A DNA stretch of 46,756 bases from the NCBI GenBank assembly GCA_024695415.1, contig JAILIE010000110.1, positions 1 through 46,756 of the forward strand, in the 5' to 3' direction. Positions within the stretch are counted from its first letter, which is position 1, and each line of letters opens with the position of its first letter. Positions 34,646-44,640 of the stretch are shown in pieces. Under the pieces are notes generated by a model. It searched no databases. It was not told where the DNA came from and saw only the letters and a program-made list of their open reading frames with translations. The translations under genes were made by a program, and so were the position numbers. The stretch comes from Clostridiales bacterium (GTDB lineage Bacteria > Bacillota > Clostridia > Christensenellales > Aristaeellaceae).

Positions 34646-34672
34646 CACGCGGCTTGTCCGGAATGCCGCGTG
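34646..34672. promoter_or_regulatory. 8-bp inverted repeat in the feoB-pheA intergenic region
   Basis: CACGCGGC (34646-34653) and GCCGCGTG (34665-34672) are perfect inverted repeats with 11 bases between. The -35 of the pheA promoter lies at the centre. This is a classic place for a repressor operator; the binder is unknown. Confidence 0.5.
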
Positions 34673-34683
34673 AATGATAGAAT
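34654..34683 (+). promoter_or_regulatory. Promoter of pheA
   Basis: TTGTCC, 18 bases, TAGAAT with an extended TGA before the -10. It lies 30 bases before the start codon. Confidence 0.6.
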
Positions 34684-34712
34684 ATGCCAAAGCTTTCAAA
34701 GGATGTGGGCGA

Positions 34713-35852
34713 ATGGACCTTCAGGAACTGCGGGAGAAAATGAACCGGATCGACCGGGATCTGGTGGACCTGTACCTGGAACGGATGGAGACCGCGCAGG
34801 CCATCGGTGCCTGGAAGCGGGAGAACGGGGTTCCGGTATACGATCCGGCCCGGGAGCGCGAGCTGATGGACAGCGTGGCGGCGCAGGCCGGCGGGGAAAA
34901 CGAGGACGGCGTCCGCGCGATGTTCAGTTTCCTGGTTTCCCAGAGCCGGACCCGGCAGCTGCTGGACGAGGGAAAGGGGAGCATCGGGGAGACGATCCGG
35001 CGCGCGCTGGAAAGCACGCCGAACCTGTTCCCGGAGAAGGCGGAGGTTGCCTGCCAGGGCGTCGAAGGCGCCTATTCCCAGCAGGCGTGCGAGAAGATCT
35101 TCCGGCACCCGTCCATTACGTATTTCCGCAGCTTCGCGGACGTATTTGACGCGATCGAAAGCGGGAAATGCCGCTACGGCGTACTGCCGATCGAGAACAG
35201 CCTGGCCGGATCTGTCAACGCCGTATATGACCTGATGGCCGGCCGCCGGTTTCACATCGTCCGTTCCACGCGGATCAAGATCGACCATACGCTGCTGACC
35301 CTGCCGGAGGCGGACGAGGCGGACATCCGCGAGGTGTTCTCCCACGAGCAGGCGATTCACCAGTGCTCCGAATACCTCGGGCGGCATCCGGAATGGCGTG
35401 TGACCCCTTGCACCAATACCGCCGCGGCCGCCAGCATGGTGTCGAAGAGCGGACGGAAGGACGCGGCCGCGATCTCGTCCGCGCGCTGCGCGGCGCTGTA
35501 CGGGCTGAAGTGCGTGGATTCCGGCATCCAGAACAACAGCAACAACCATACGCGGTTCATCTGCATTTCCCGGGACGCGGAAATCTATCCCGGCGCGGAC
35601 AAAACGACGCTGCTGCTGGCGCTGCCCAACCGGCCGGGCGAGCTGTACCGCATCCTGAGCCTGTTCAACGCGCAGGGCGTGAACCTGACCAAGCTGGAAA
35701 GCCGCCCCATGCCGGGACGGGATTTTGAGTTCATGTTCTGCTTTGATATCGACGCGTCGGTCTATTCCCCGGCGTTTACCCGCCTGATGGATATACTGGA
35801 GGTTACCGTGGAGCATTTCACCTGGCTGGGCAGCTATACCGAACAGGCCTGA
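34713..35852 (+). CDS. pheA: Bifunctional chorismate mutase/prephenate dehydratase (P-protein), copy 1
   Basis: A 379-residue enzyme converting chorismate through prephenate to phenylpyruvate. Residues 1-90 are an AroQ chorismate mutase (LREKMNRIDRDLVDLYLERM). Then comes the prephenate dehydratase domain (VACQGVEGAYSQQA, PIENSLAGSV, and NNSNNHTRFI). A C-terminal ACT domain (LPNRPGELYRIL, LTKLESRPMPG) gives phenylalanine feedback. The ATG at 34713 follows AAGGATGTGGG; the earlier ATG at 34674 lies in the promoter. The last 90 residues are about 84% identical to a second copy at the right edge of the window, on the opposite strand. Confidence 0.95.
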   Translation: MDLQELREKMNRIDRDLVDLYLERMETAQAIGAWKRENGVPVYDPARERELMDSVAAQAGGENEDGVRAMFSFLVSQSRTRQLLDEGKGSIGETIRRALESTPNLFPEKAEVACQGVEGAYSQQACEKIFRHPSITYFRSFADVFDAIESGKCRYGVLPIENSLAGSVNAVYDLMAGRRFHIVRSTRIKIDHTLLTLPEADEADIREVFSHEQAIHQCSEYLGRHPEWRVTPCTNTAAAASMVSKSGRKDAAAISSARCAALYGLKCVDSGIQNNSNNHTRFICISRDAEIYPGADKTTLLLALPNRPGELYRILSLFNAQGVNLTKLESRPMPGRDFEFMFCFDIDASVYSPAFTRLMDILEVTVEHFTWLGSYTEQA

Positions 35853-35879
35853 GGACCGCAGGGAGGGAGGACTTCCGCC

Positions 35880-38255
35880 ATGACCGCCGCGTGGGAGAAA
35901 CAATACGGAAAAATACGGATGCGCCTGGTTCCCTGGAGCCGGGGAATCGTCCGCATGACCCGGAACCTGGGAGGCGCCTTCCGGGAACCCGCTTACTCCG
36001 CTGTGTCCGGGAAACCGGACGGGGCATGGATACGCACCGCGGAAGGGGAACGGGAGGATGAGCTGACCCTGCCGGGGATTACGGTCCGCGTGAACCGGGA
36101 TACCGGCGCCGTTTCCTTTTACCGGGAGGACGGTGTTCCGCTGCTTCGGGAACCGCAGGACCGGCCTGTGGAACTGGAAGAAACGAAAATTGTACTGAAC
36201 CGCTTCGACAGCCATGCGGCTGTCCGGGAAACCTTGGCTGTGGACGGCGCGCGGGCATCCGCCGCGCCGGCGGAAAAACGCGTGGACCGGACCGGAGTCC
36301 GCGGCGTCCAGTATTTTGAGCTGTCGGAGGACGAGGCGCTATACGGGCTGGGATCCCACGAGGAGGGAATCGGCAACCTGCGCGGGCATACACGGCTCCT
36401 GTACCAGCACAACCTGAAAGCGGTAGTCCCGGTACTGGTTTCCACCCGGGGCTGGGCCATTCTTTTCGATATGGGGTGCCTGATGACCTTCCGCGACGAC
36501 GCCGGGGGCACCCGCCTGACCATCGACTGCGCGGACGCGGCGGACTGGTATTTCCTGGCGGGAGACGGCAACTACGCGTCCCTGATGACCCGGCTGCGGC
36601 AGCTGACCGGAGCGGCGCCCATGCTGCCGAAGTACGCGCTGGGGTTCACCCAGTCAAAGGAACGCTACATGGACGCCGAAGAACTGACCGGGGTGGTGGA
36701 CGAATACCGCCGCCGCGGGATTCCGCTGGACATGATCGTGCAGGACTGGCTGACCTGGCCGGAAGGGCAGTGGGGGCTGAAACAGCCGGACCGCGCGCGC
36801 TTCCCGGAAGGGTTTATCGACCGGGTGCACGCGCAGCACGCGCGGCTGATGTTCTCCATCTGGCCCCATATGCAGGGCGACCGGAATGAAAACCGGGAGG
36901 AGTTTCTGCGGACGGGCTGCATGCTGGGGAACCGCTCCACCTACAACGCATTCCTGCCGGAAGCGCGGGAGATCTACTGGCGGCAGACCCGCGGCCTGTA
37001 CGCGGAGGGCGTGGACGCCTGGTGGGCGGACTGCACGGAGCCCTTTGAAAGCGACTGGAACGGCCATGAGCGCCCCTCGGACGAGGAACGGATGCAACGG
37101 AACACGGGCGAGGCGAAAACCTACCTGGACCCGACTGAAATCAGCCTGTACAGCCTGTGCCACGCACGCGGCCTGTATGAAGGGCAGCGGGGCGAGGAAC
37201 GGAAGCAGCGCGTGCTGACGGTGACGCGGTCCTCCTGGGCCGGGCAGCACCGGTACGCGGCCGTGACCTGGAGCGGCGACGTCAGCGCCTCCTGGGAAAC
37301 GCTCCGGCGGCATATCCCGGAAGGGCTGAACTTCATGGCCGCCGGGGAACCTTTCTGGCACTGTGATATCGGCGGGTTTTTCTCCGATACGAAGGATCCG
37401 TGGTTCTGGCGGGGAGAATTCCCGCGGGGAAAAGACGATCCGGGATACCGGGAACTCTTTGTCCGGTGGACGCAGTATGCCTGCTTCCTTACCATGATGC
37501 GGGCGCACGGGACGGATACGCCCCGGGAGATCTGGCAGTTCGGCGAGGCGGGGGAACCGTTTTACGACGCTATCGCCCTGAGCATCCGGATGCGCTACCG
37601 GCTGCAGGCGTACCAGTACGCCCTGATGGCGGAGACCCGCGAAACCGGCCTGCCCGCGCTGCGGGTACCGGCGCTGGTTTTTCCGGAGGATACCCGGCTG
37701 CGAGAAACAGACAGCGGGATGATGCTGGGGGATCATCTGCTGGTATATCCCGTGACGCGGCCGATGTATTTCCTGCCCGGCGGAGCAAAAATCGCGGAGC
37801 CGGATGAATACGTCCAGGTCTACCTGCCGGCGGGGCAGGACTGGTACAGCCCGGACGGGAAAAAGATCTTTGCCGGAGGGCAGGAGATCTGCGTCCACGC
37901 GCCGCTGGCGGAGGTACCAGCCTTTATCCGGGCGGGTACGGTCCTGCCGCTGGCCGCGCAGCAGCAGTACACGGACGAACGCCCGGATGAACCCGTGGAT
38001 CTGGTGGTCTGGCCCGGCAGGGACGCGGTTTTCACCTGGTATGAAGACGACGGAATCACCTATGGCTATGAGCAGGGACAGTACCGGAAGATTCCCATCC
38101 GCTGGAACGACGGCGAACAATCGCTGACGCTGGGAAAGCAGGAAGGGCAGATCCGCGGTGAACGGCGCTTCCGGATCCGGATGTGCGGCGCGGAGAAGTT
38201 CCAGGAGACCGTTTATACCGGGGAGGCAGTCACCCTGTTCCCCGGCCGGGAATAA
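35880..38255 (+). CDS. Glycoside hydrolase family 31 protein (alpha-glucosidase/xylosidase type)
   Basis: A 791-residue protein without a signal peptide, so intracellular. The N-terminal beta-sandwich is followed by the catalytic TIM barrel (PKYALGFTQSKERYMDAEEL). The predicted nucleophile is Asp384 in WWADCTEP and the acid/base Asp467 in TWSGDVSASW; HCDIGGFF and RSSWAGQHRY are also family motifs. The C-terminal sheets follow. Candidate substrates are alpha-glucosides, alpha-xylosides or sulfoquinovosides; the motif set does not settle this. The ATG follows GGAGGGAGG, 27 bases after pheA, so it may share the pheA promoter despite the unrelated role. Confidence 0.88.
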   Translation: MTAAWEKQYGKIRMRLVPWSRGIVRMTRNLGGAFREPAYSAVSGKPDGAWIRTAEGEREDELTLPGITVRVNRDTGAVSFYREDGVPLLREPQDRPVELEETKIVLNRFDSHAAVRETLAVDGARASAAPAEKRVDRTGVRGVQYFELSEDEALYGLGSHEEGIGNLRGHTRLLYQHNLKAVVPVLVSTRGWAILFDMGCLMTFRDDAGGTRLTIDCADAADWYFLAGDGNYASLMTRLRQLTGAAPMLPKYALGFTQSKERYMDAEELTGVVDEYRRRGIPLDMIVQDWLTWPEGQWGLKQPDRARFPEGFIDRVHAQHARLMFSIWPHMQGDRNENREEFLRTGCMLGNRSTYNAFLPEAREIYWRQTRGLYAEGVDAWWADCTEPFESDWNGHERPSDEERMQRNTGEAKTYLDPTEISLYSLCHARGLYEGQRGEERKQRVLTVTRSSWAGQHRYAAVTWSGDVSASWETLRRHIPEGLNFMAAGEPFWHCDIGGFFSDTKDPWFWRGEFPRGKDDPGYRELFVRWTQYACFLTMMRAHGTDTPREIWQFGEAGEPFYDAIALSIRMRYRLQAYQYALMAETRETGLPALRVPALVFPEDTRLRETDSGMMLGDHLLVYPVTRPMYFLPGGAKIAEPDEYVQVYLPAGQDWYSPDGKKIFAGGQEICVHAPLAEVPAFIRAGTVLPLAAQQQYTDERPDEPVDLVVWPGRDAVFTWYEDDGITYGYEQGQYRKIPIRWNDGEQSLTLGKQEGQIRGERRFRIRMCGAEKFQETVYTGEAVTLFPGRE

Positions 38256-38298
38256 ACAGGAGCGGCGAGGGGAATCCGCCGCCGACGGAGGCAAGGGC

Positions 38299-39072
38299 TT
38301 GAGCGGAGGAAGAACGGAATTGTTTCCCCGGGAGGAACTGGCGGTATACCGGCTGATCTCGGGGAATGACGGGCTGAAGGCCCGGGAAATCGCCGCGAAG
38401 CTGGGTATGGAGAAAACCGACGTCAGCCGGCTGCTGTTTTCGGCGCCGCTGATGCGGGAAATGTGCTACCAGGACCTGGAGTACCGGTGGCATGCGCTGA
38501 TCAGCCAGCGGACGCCGCATGAAGGACTGTATGAGTTCTCCGGCTGGTACGGAACGGTGGACGAGTTTATGGCGGAAGGGGAGGAAACCTGGCTGGAGAG
38601 GCTGCAGGAAGGCTGCCGTCGCATCGGCCGGAGCCTGAACGACCGGCGCGGCCTGATCCATTCCTTCCGGGACTGCGGGGAGACGATGCGCAGTCTGTTC
38701 CGGGACCTTCAGCAGATGACGGACGGGAACTTCGGCGACTGGGAAATCGTATTCGAGTTCCGGCTGAACCGGGCGCGATGGATCCGGGTGTACGCGGATG
38801 TGCTGCTGATCACGAAGGAGCGGGTTTTCTCGCTGGAGTTCAAGATGAAAAAGGAGCCGGACCCGGAGGAGGTGCTCCAGGCGGCGAAATACTGCCCGTA
38901 CCTGGAGGTTGTTTTCGGGGAAAGATATGACGTGATCCCCGCCCTGGTGCTGACGGGGACCGCGGATCTGTTTGAGTTTGTACGAATCGGGAGTACGGAT
39001 TCCGAACTGCTGGTGTGCTCGGGAGACATGCTGTTCAACGTATTGAACGAGTATATGGGGTTTCTTAATTAG
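38299..39072 (+). CDS. Winged-helix plus PD-(D/E)XK nuclease-like protein
   Basis: A 257-residue protein I do not recognise by name. The start is TTG at 38299, 7 bases after GGAGG; the longer frame overlaps the GH31 gene. Residues about 12-66 look like a winged helix-turn-helix (LKAREIAAKLGMEKTDVSRLLF). Residues 145-225 fit a PD-(D/E)XK nuclease fold of RecB/Cas4 type: Glu153, Asp167 (ADVLL), Glu180-Phe-Lys182 and the Gln194-x3-Tyr198 motif (QAAKY). Such domains also occur in front of DUF2075 helicases. No partner helicase is nearby. It lies 43 bases after the GH31 gene on the same strand. Activity is an inference from motifs. Confidence 0.6.
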   Translation: MSGGRTELFPREELAVYRLISGNDGLKAREIAAKLGMEKTDVSRLLFSAPLMREMCYQDLEYRWHALISQRTPHEGLYEFSGWYGTVDEFMAEGEETWLERLQEGCRRIGRSLNDRRGLIHSFRDCGETMRSLFRDLQQMTDGNFGDWEIVFEFRLNRARWIRVYADVLLITKERVFSLEFKMKKEPDPEEVLQAAKYCPYLEVVFGERYDVIPALVLTGTADLFEFVRIGSTDSELLVCSGDMLFNVLNEYMGFLN

Positions 39073-39125
39073 GTAGGAGGTAGGAAGTAGGAGGTATTAT
39101 CAGCGGGAGGCAGGAAGCAGAAGGT
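39073..39125. repeat. Purine-rich dispersed repeat at a convergent junction
   Basis: Alternating GTAGGAGGTAGGAAG, TAGGAGGTATTATC and GGAGGCAGGAAGCAG wording between two convergent genes. It resembles 12370-12421. No terminator is visible here. Confidence 0.5.
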
Positions 39126-39140
39126 GAACCGGAGCGGGGA

Positions 39141-39557
39141 TCAGTCGATGCGGCTGAGGGTTTTATAGCCGCGGGACTGGAGGAACTCCTGGACCTCCAT
39201 CAGGTCGGAGGTGCGGAGGATCGCGACCGGCAGGCGGCTGAGCGTATTGTAGGTGACGTAGATATAATCCACGTTGATGTTTCCGTCCGCGATGATGCCC
39301 AGCAGCCGGTTCAGGCTGCCGCACTCGTCGCCGATCTCCGCCGCGATGACGGATTCCGAATGGCACATATAGCCTTTGTCACGCAGCGCCATTTCCGCCT
39401 TGTCCGTGTCAGACACCAGCATGCGGACAATGCCGTACTCGGCGCTGTCATTGGTGATCAGGGTATTCATATTGACGCCGGCGTCAAACAGGATCTGCGT
39501 GATCCGGTTCATGGCGCCTTTTTTGTTTTCCGCGAAAATGGACAGCTGGCGAATCAT
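39141..39557 (-). CDS. Tandem ACT-domain protein
   Basis: A 138-residue protein made of two ACT domains: about 1-68 (IRQLSIFAENKKGAMNRITQILFDAGVNM) and about 70-138 (ECGSLNRLLGIIADGNINVDYIYV). ACT domains bind amino acids. Stand-alone tandem-ACT proteins (COG4747 type) have no settled function. The ATG follows AAGGAGGAG. It lies 109 bases after trpA on the same strand, separated by palindromic repeats; a role in sensing tryptophan or another amino acid for this operon is an inference. Confidence 0.82.
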   Translation of the reverse strand: MIRQLSIFAENKKGAMNRITQILFDAGVNMNTLITNDSAEYGIVRMLVSDTDKAEMALRDKGYMCHSESVIAAEIGDECGSLNRLLGIIADGNINVDYIYVTYNTLSRLPVAILRTSDLMEVQEFLQSRGYKTLSRID

Positions 39558-39581
39558 AGTGTATCTCCTCCTTTAGCGGTT

Positions 39582-39670
39582 TTGACAGCAGTACCGTCCC
39601 TCTGTCAAAAAGTTGACAGCAGTACCGTCCCCTTGTCAAAAAGCTGACAAGAGAACCGTCCCCTTGTCAG
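39582..39670. repeat. Three palindromic repeats of 31-base period at the trpA 3' end
   Basis: Units of 27 bases start at 39582, 39613 and 39644. Each has TTGACA or CTGACA at one end, TGTCAA or TGTCAG at the other, and (A)CCGTCCC in the centre; 4 bases separate units. The third unit contains the trpA stop codon. Confidence 0.9.
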
Positions 39671-40432
39671 AAAGACAGGGCGGCTTTCATGGAGCGGACG
39701 TATTCCCCGATATGGGCGGGAGCTTCCCGGCCGTAGCGGGCGAGGATCTTCTCGATGGCGGAGCCGACGATCGCGCCGTCGGACAGGGCGGCCATGGCGG
39801 CGGCCTGGTCCGGCGTGGAAATGCCGAAGCCGACGGCGACCGGAACGGACGTGTTCTCCCGGATGGTGCGGATGATCGGCTTCAGGTCCGTGGTGATCTC
39901 GCTGCGGGTGCCGGTGACACCGAGGCTGGAGACGAGATAGATAAAGCCTTCCGCCTCACGGGCGATCATCGCGACCCGGTTTTCTGAGGTCGGCGCGATC
40001 AGGGAGACCAGGTCCACCCCGTACTTGCGGCACAGGGGGAGGAATTCCTCCTTTTCCTCGAAGGGCAGGTCCGGCAGGATCAGCCCGTCGATTCCAATCC
40101 GGGCGCAGGTGGGGATGAACCGCTCCGCGCCGTAGGAGAAGATGACGTTGGCATAGGTCATGAAAACCATCGGGACGGAAACGTCCTTCCGCAGGTCCTC
40201 CACAAAGCGGAAGATCTTGTCCGTGGTGACGCCGCCCTGCAGCGCGCGCAGGCTGGCCTCCTGGATGACGGGACCTTCGGCCGTCGGATCGGAGAAGGGG
40301 ATGCCCAGCTCGATCAGGTCGGCGCCGTTTTCCACGGCGGCGCGGACGGACGCGGCCGTGGTTTCCAGGTCCGGGTCCCCGCAGGTGATGAAGGCGACGA
40401 ACGCCTTGCCGTGGTCGAAAGCGGAAGCGATA

Positions 40433-40440
<8 letters not shown>
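39667..40440 (-). CDS. trpA: Tryptophan synthase alpha subunit
   Basis: A 257-residue TIM-barrel enzyme cleaving indole-3-glycerol phosphate to indole. Catalytic Glu lies in [19 protein letters not shown], and the second acid in [11 protein letters not shown]. The phosphate-binding end has GFGISTPDQ and [10 protein letters not shown]. It overlaps trpB by 8 bases. The C-terminus (MKAALSF) is short, and the stop codon lies in a repeat unit, so repeat insertion may have reset the end of the gene. Confidence 0.97.
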
Positions 40441-41619
<1,179 letters not shown>

Positions 41620-41623
<4 letters not shown>

Positions 41624-42231
41624 GATACGTCATCTCGCTCTCTTACCGCGCGGACAAACGCGCGCATTTTCGTGATATCCTTATATCCGTCCGTCTCGAT
41701 GCCGGACGATACGTCCACCGCCCAGGGACGCAGGTCCCGTACCGCGGCGGAGACGTTTTCCGGGTTCAGCCCGCCGGCCAGGAAGTAGGGCCGGGAAAGG
41801 CCGGACAGAAGGTTCCAGTCAAAGGTCTTTCCGTCGCCGGCGCCCGCGTCCAGCAGGATATGGTCCGCGGGGGAGGCGGTCGCCGCCTCCGCGTCCGCCG
41901 CGCTCCGGATCCGGAAGGCCTGGATCAGCGGCCGGTCCGTCAGCTGCCGCAGGCGGGCGATGTACGCCGCGTCTTCGTGCCCGTGGAGCTGGGCCATATC
42001 GATGATCCCGCCCTCCAGCAGGCGGGCGACGGTTTCCGGGCTTTCGTCCACAAAGACGCCGACGGCTGTGATATCCGGAGAAAGCTTACGGCGCAGGGCC
42101 GCCGCGGCGTCCGGCGTAACGCAGCGCCTGCTTCCGGGGAAGAAGACGAAGCCGATGAACTCCGGAAGGAGTTCGCCGGCCGCGGCAATATCCTCGTCCC
42201 GGCGCAGGCCGCACATCTTGATCCGGGTCAT
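41620..42231 (-). CDS. trpF: Phosphoribosylanthranilate isomerase
   Basis: A 203-residue TIM-barrel enzyme of tryptophan synthesis. Catalytic Cys7 is in IKMCGLRR and the Asp in [26 protein letters not shown] and [14 protein letters not shown] bind phosphate. A stand-alone trpF, not fused to trpC. It overlaps trpC and trpB by four bases each. Confidence 0.96.
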
Positions 42232-43016
42232 GGCGTTTCTCCTTTCAGTGCCCGCAGCATCTTTCCGGGATCCGGCGCGCGCATCAGCGCCTCGCCGATC
42301 AGCGCCGCGTCCGCGCCGATCTTCCGCAGGAGCGCCACGTCTTCCGGCGTCCGGACGCCGCTCTCCGCGACATACACGCAGGAGGCGGGAATCAGGTCCC
42401 GCAGGCGCCCGGCGTTGCCGAAGTCCACGGTGAAGTCCTTCAGGTTCCGGTTGTTGACCCCGATGATCTTCGCCCCCGCGGAAACCGCGGTCCGGATCTC
42501 CTGCTCGTCATGGGTTTCGACCAGCGCCGCGATGCCCAGGCTCTCACAGCGTTCCAGGTACTTTTCCAGCGTCTTTCCGTCCATCAGGGAGACGATCAGC
42601 AGCGCGGCGTTCGCGCCCATGACCCGGGCCTGTTCCAGCTGGTAGGCGCAGACGGTGAAGTCCTTGCGCAGCATCGGCAGGGAGATGTTTTCCCGCACTT
42701 CCCGGAAGATCCGGTCCGACCCGAGGAAGTATTCCGGCTCGGTCAGGCAGGAGACGCAGTCCGCGCCGGCGGCTTCATAGGACCGGGCGATGTCCAGGTA
42801 GGGAAAATCCGGGGAGATCAGGCCCTTTGAAGGGGAGGCCTTCTTGATCTCGCAGATAAAGGAGATCCCCGGCTTCTTCAGCGCGGAGAGGAACGCGGCG
42901 CCGTCCCCGGGGCCCAGGGATTCCGCCTTCGCGCGCATTTCCGCTTCCGGGACGGCCTGCTGATCCGCCGCGGACCGCTCCAGGGACAGCGCGGCGAGCT
43001 TTTCCAGGATGTTCAT
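42228..43016 (-). CDS. trpC: Indole-3-glycerol phosphate synthase
   Basis: A 262-residue TIM-barrel enzyme. The signatures [44 protein letters not shown] and [11 protein letters not shown] are complete, including the catalytic Lys and Glu positions. It overlaps trpD and trpF by four bases each, so it is translated in a coupled series. Confidence 0.97.
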   Translation of the reverse strand: MNILEKLAALSLERSAADQQAVPEAEMRAKAESLGPGDGAAFLSALKKPGISFICEIKKASPSKGLISPDFPYLDIARSYEAAGADCVSCLTEPEYFLGSDRIFREVRENISLPMLRKDFTVCAYQLEQARVMGANAALLIVSLMDGKTLEKYLERCESLGIAALVETHDEQEIRTAVSAGAKIIGVNNRNLKDFTVDFGNAGRLRDLIPASCVYVAESGVRTPEDVALLRKIGADAALIGEALMRAPDPGKMLRALKGETP

Positions 43017-44044
43017 GCGTTTTCCTCAGGCAGGTTGCTGACGGCGATCAGCTTCTCCAGCGCCTGCGCCGCCTTCCCGCTGTCGATCAGTTCCGCGGCC
43101 AGGGCGATGCCGTCCGCCATGCTTTCCGCCTTGCCGCCGATATACAGAGCCGCGCCGGCGTTCATCAGCACCGCGTCCCGCTTCGGGCCCTTTTCGCCCG
43201 CGAGGATCGCCCGGGTGATCGCCGCGTTCTCCTCCGGCGTGCCGCCGACCAGGTCCTGCTTTTCGCAGCGCTTCAGGCCGAACTGCTCCGGGGTGATTAC
43301 GTAGTTCTTCATCCAGCTGTCGCGGAACTCGCAGACCGCGGTCGGCGCGCTCAGGGAGATCTCGTCCAGCTTGTCCCGGCCGTAGACCACCATGCCGCGG
43401 CGGACGCCGAGGTTCATCAGGACCTGGGCCAGGGGATTGAGCAGGTATTCGTCATACACGCCCAGCAGCTGCATCGCCGGCCGGCCGGGATTGGTCAGCG
43501 GCCCGAGGATGTTGAACACGGTTCGGAACCCGAGCTCCTTCCGGATCGCACCGACGTACTTCATCGAGGTGTGGTATTTCTGGGCGAAGAAGAAGCACAT
43601 ACCCGCTTCGTCCAGCAGCTGCCGGCAGCGGTCCGGGCTCTGCTGGATGTTGACGCCCAGGGCTTCCAGGCAGTCCGCCGTGCCGCACTTGCTGGAGGCG
43701 GCGCGGTTGCCGTGCTTGGCGACGCGCATGCCGCCGGCGGCCGCGACCAGGGCGGAGGTGGTGGAAATGTTGAAGGAATGCGCGTTGTCCCCACCGGTGC
43801 CGACGATCTCGAACAGGTCGTCCCCGGCGTCCACGCGCACGGCCTTCTCGCGCATGGCGGCGGCGCATCCGGCGATCTCGTCGGTGGTTTCCGCGCGGGC
43901 GTTCTTGGTGGACAGGGAGGCCAGGAAGGCCGCGTTCTGGGTCGGGGTGGTTTCGCCGCTCATGATTTCGTTCATGACGGTGTAGGCTTCGTCGTAGGTC
44001 AGGTCTTCCTTGCTGACGATTTTGACAATGGCTTCCTTAATCAT
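43013..44044 (-). CDS. trpD: Anthranilate phosphoribosyltransferase
   Basis: A 343-residue enzyme with the family motifs [36 protein letters not shown] and [12 protein letters not shown]. It transfers phosphoribosyl to anthranilate. It is separate from trpG, unlike the fused form of enteric bacteria; 14 bases lie between. A ribosome binding site GGAGGATAC precedes the ATG. Confidence 0.97.
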   Translation of the reverse strand: MIKEAIVKIVSKEDLTYDEAYTVMNEIMSGETTPTQNAAFLASLSTKNARAETTDEIAGCAAAMREKAVRVDAGDDLFEIVGTGGDNAHSFNISTTSALVAAAGGMRVAKHGNRAASSKCGTADCLEALGVNIQQSPDRCRQLLDEAGMCFFFAQKYHTSMKYVGAIRKELGFRTVFNILGPLTNPGRPAMQLLGVYDEYLLNPLAQVLMNLGVRRGMVVYGRDKLDEISLSAPTAVCEFRDSWMKNYVITPEQFGLKRCEKQDLVGGTPEENAAITRAILAGEKGPKRDAVLMNAGAALYIGGKAESMADGIALAAELIDSGKAAQALEKLIAVSNLPEENA

Positions 44045-44058
44045 GGATGTATCCTCCT

Positions 44059-44640
44059 TCAGTCCTTTGCGGACGACAGTTTCATAAAGTTGCGGAGCAT
44101 GGTTTTGCCGTCGGGGGTCATGATGCTTTCCGGATGGAACTGTACCCCGAAGATCGGGTATTCCCGGTGCTGTACAGCCATGACTTCGCCGTCCGCCGTG
44201 CGGGCAGTCACCTTCAGGCAGGCGGGCATCGTATCCTCCGCGGCGGCCAGGGAATGGTACCGGGCGACCGGGAATTCCTCCGGGCAGTTCCCGAAGAGGG
44301 GGCAGCCGGGTTCCGGACGGATCCGGGACTGCTTGCCGTGCATCAGGGCTTTCGCGTAGGTGACCGTGGCGCCGAAGGCGGCGCAGATCGCCTGGTGGCC
44401 GAGGCAGACGCCCAGGATCGGGATGTCCCTGCCGAGCTCGCGGGCGGCTTCGACGATGACGCCGGCATCTTCCGGCCGGCCGGGGCCGGGGGAAAGGATG
44501 ATCCGGTCCGGCTTCAGGGCCCGGATCTGCTCAATGGTCATTTCGTCGTTCCGGATCACGCGGATATCCGGATTGATTTCCCCGATATACTGGAAGAGGT
44601 TGTAGGAAAAGCTGTCGTAGTTGTCAATCAGCAGCGTCAT
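44059..44640 (-). CDS. trpG: Anthranilate synthase glutamine amidotransferase subunit
   Basis: A 193-residue class I amidotransferase supplying ammonia to TrpE. The nucleophile Cys is in [10 protein letters not shown], with the catalytic His and Glu in [22 protein letters not shown] is the usual start. In many Firmicutes TrpG is also the folate PabA; no pab genes are here. It overlaps trpE by four bases. Confidence 0.96.
   Translation of the reverse strand: MTLLIDNYDSFSYNLFQYIGEINPDIRVIRNDEMTIEQIRALKPDRIILSPGPGRPEDAGVIVEAARELGRDIPILGVCLGHQAICAAFGATVTYAKALMHGKQSRIRPEPGCPLFGNCPEEFPVARYHSLAAAEDTMPACLKVTARTADGEVMAVQHREYPIFGVQFHPESIMTPDGKTMLRNFMKLSSAKD

Noticed and set aside
32037..34673. 878-codon plus-strand open frame opposite feoB
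   Set aside because: Antisense shadow of the fused feoAB gene with no ribosome binding site and no motifs.
34554..36215. N-terminal extension of feoB to 1334 residues
   Set aside because: The extra part is antisense to pheA and GH31; the FeoA domain begins at 34553.
39582..39670. CRISPR-like array at the trpA end
   Set aside because: Only three units, palindromic, 4-base gaps instead of unique spacers, and no cas genes.
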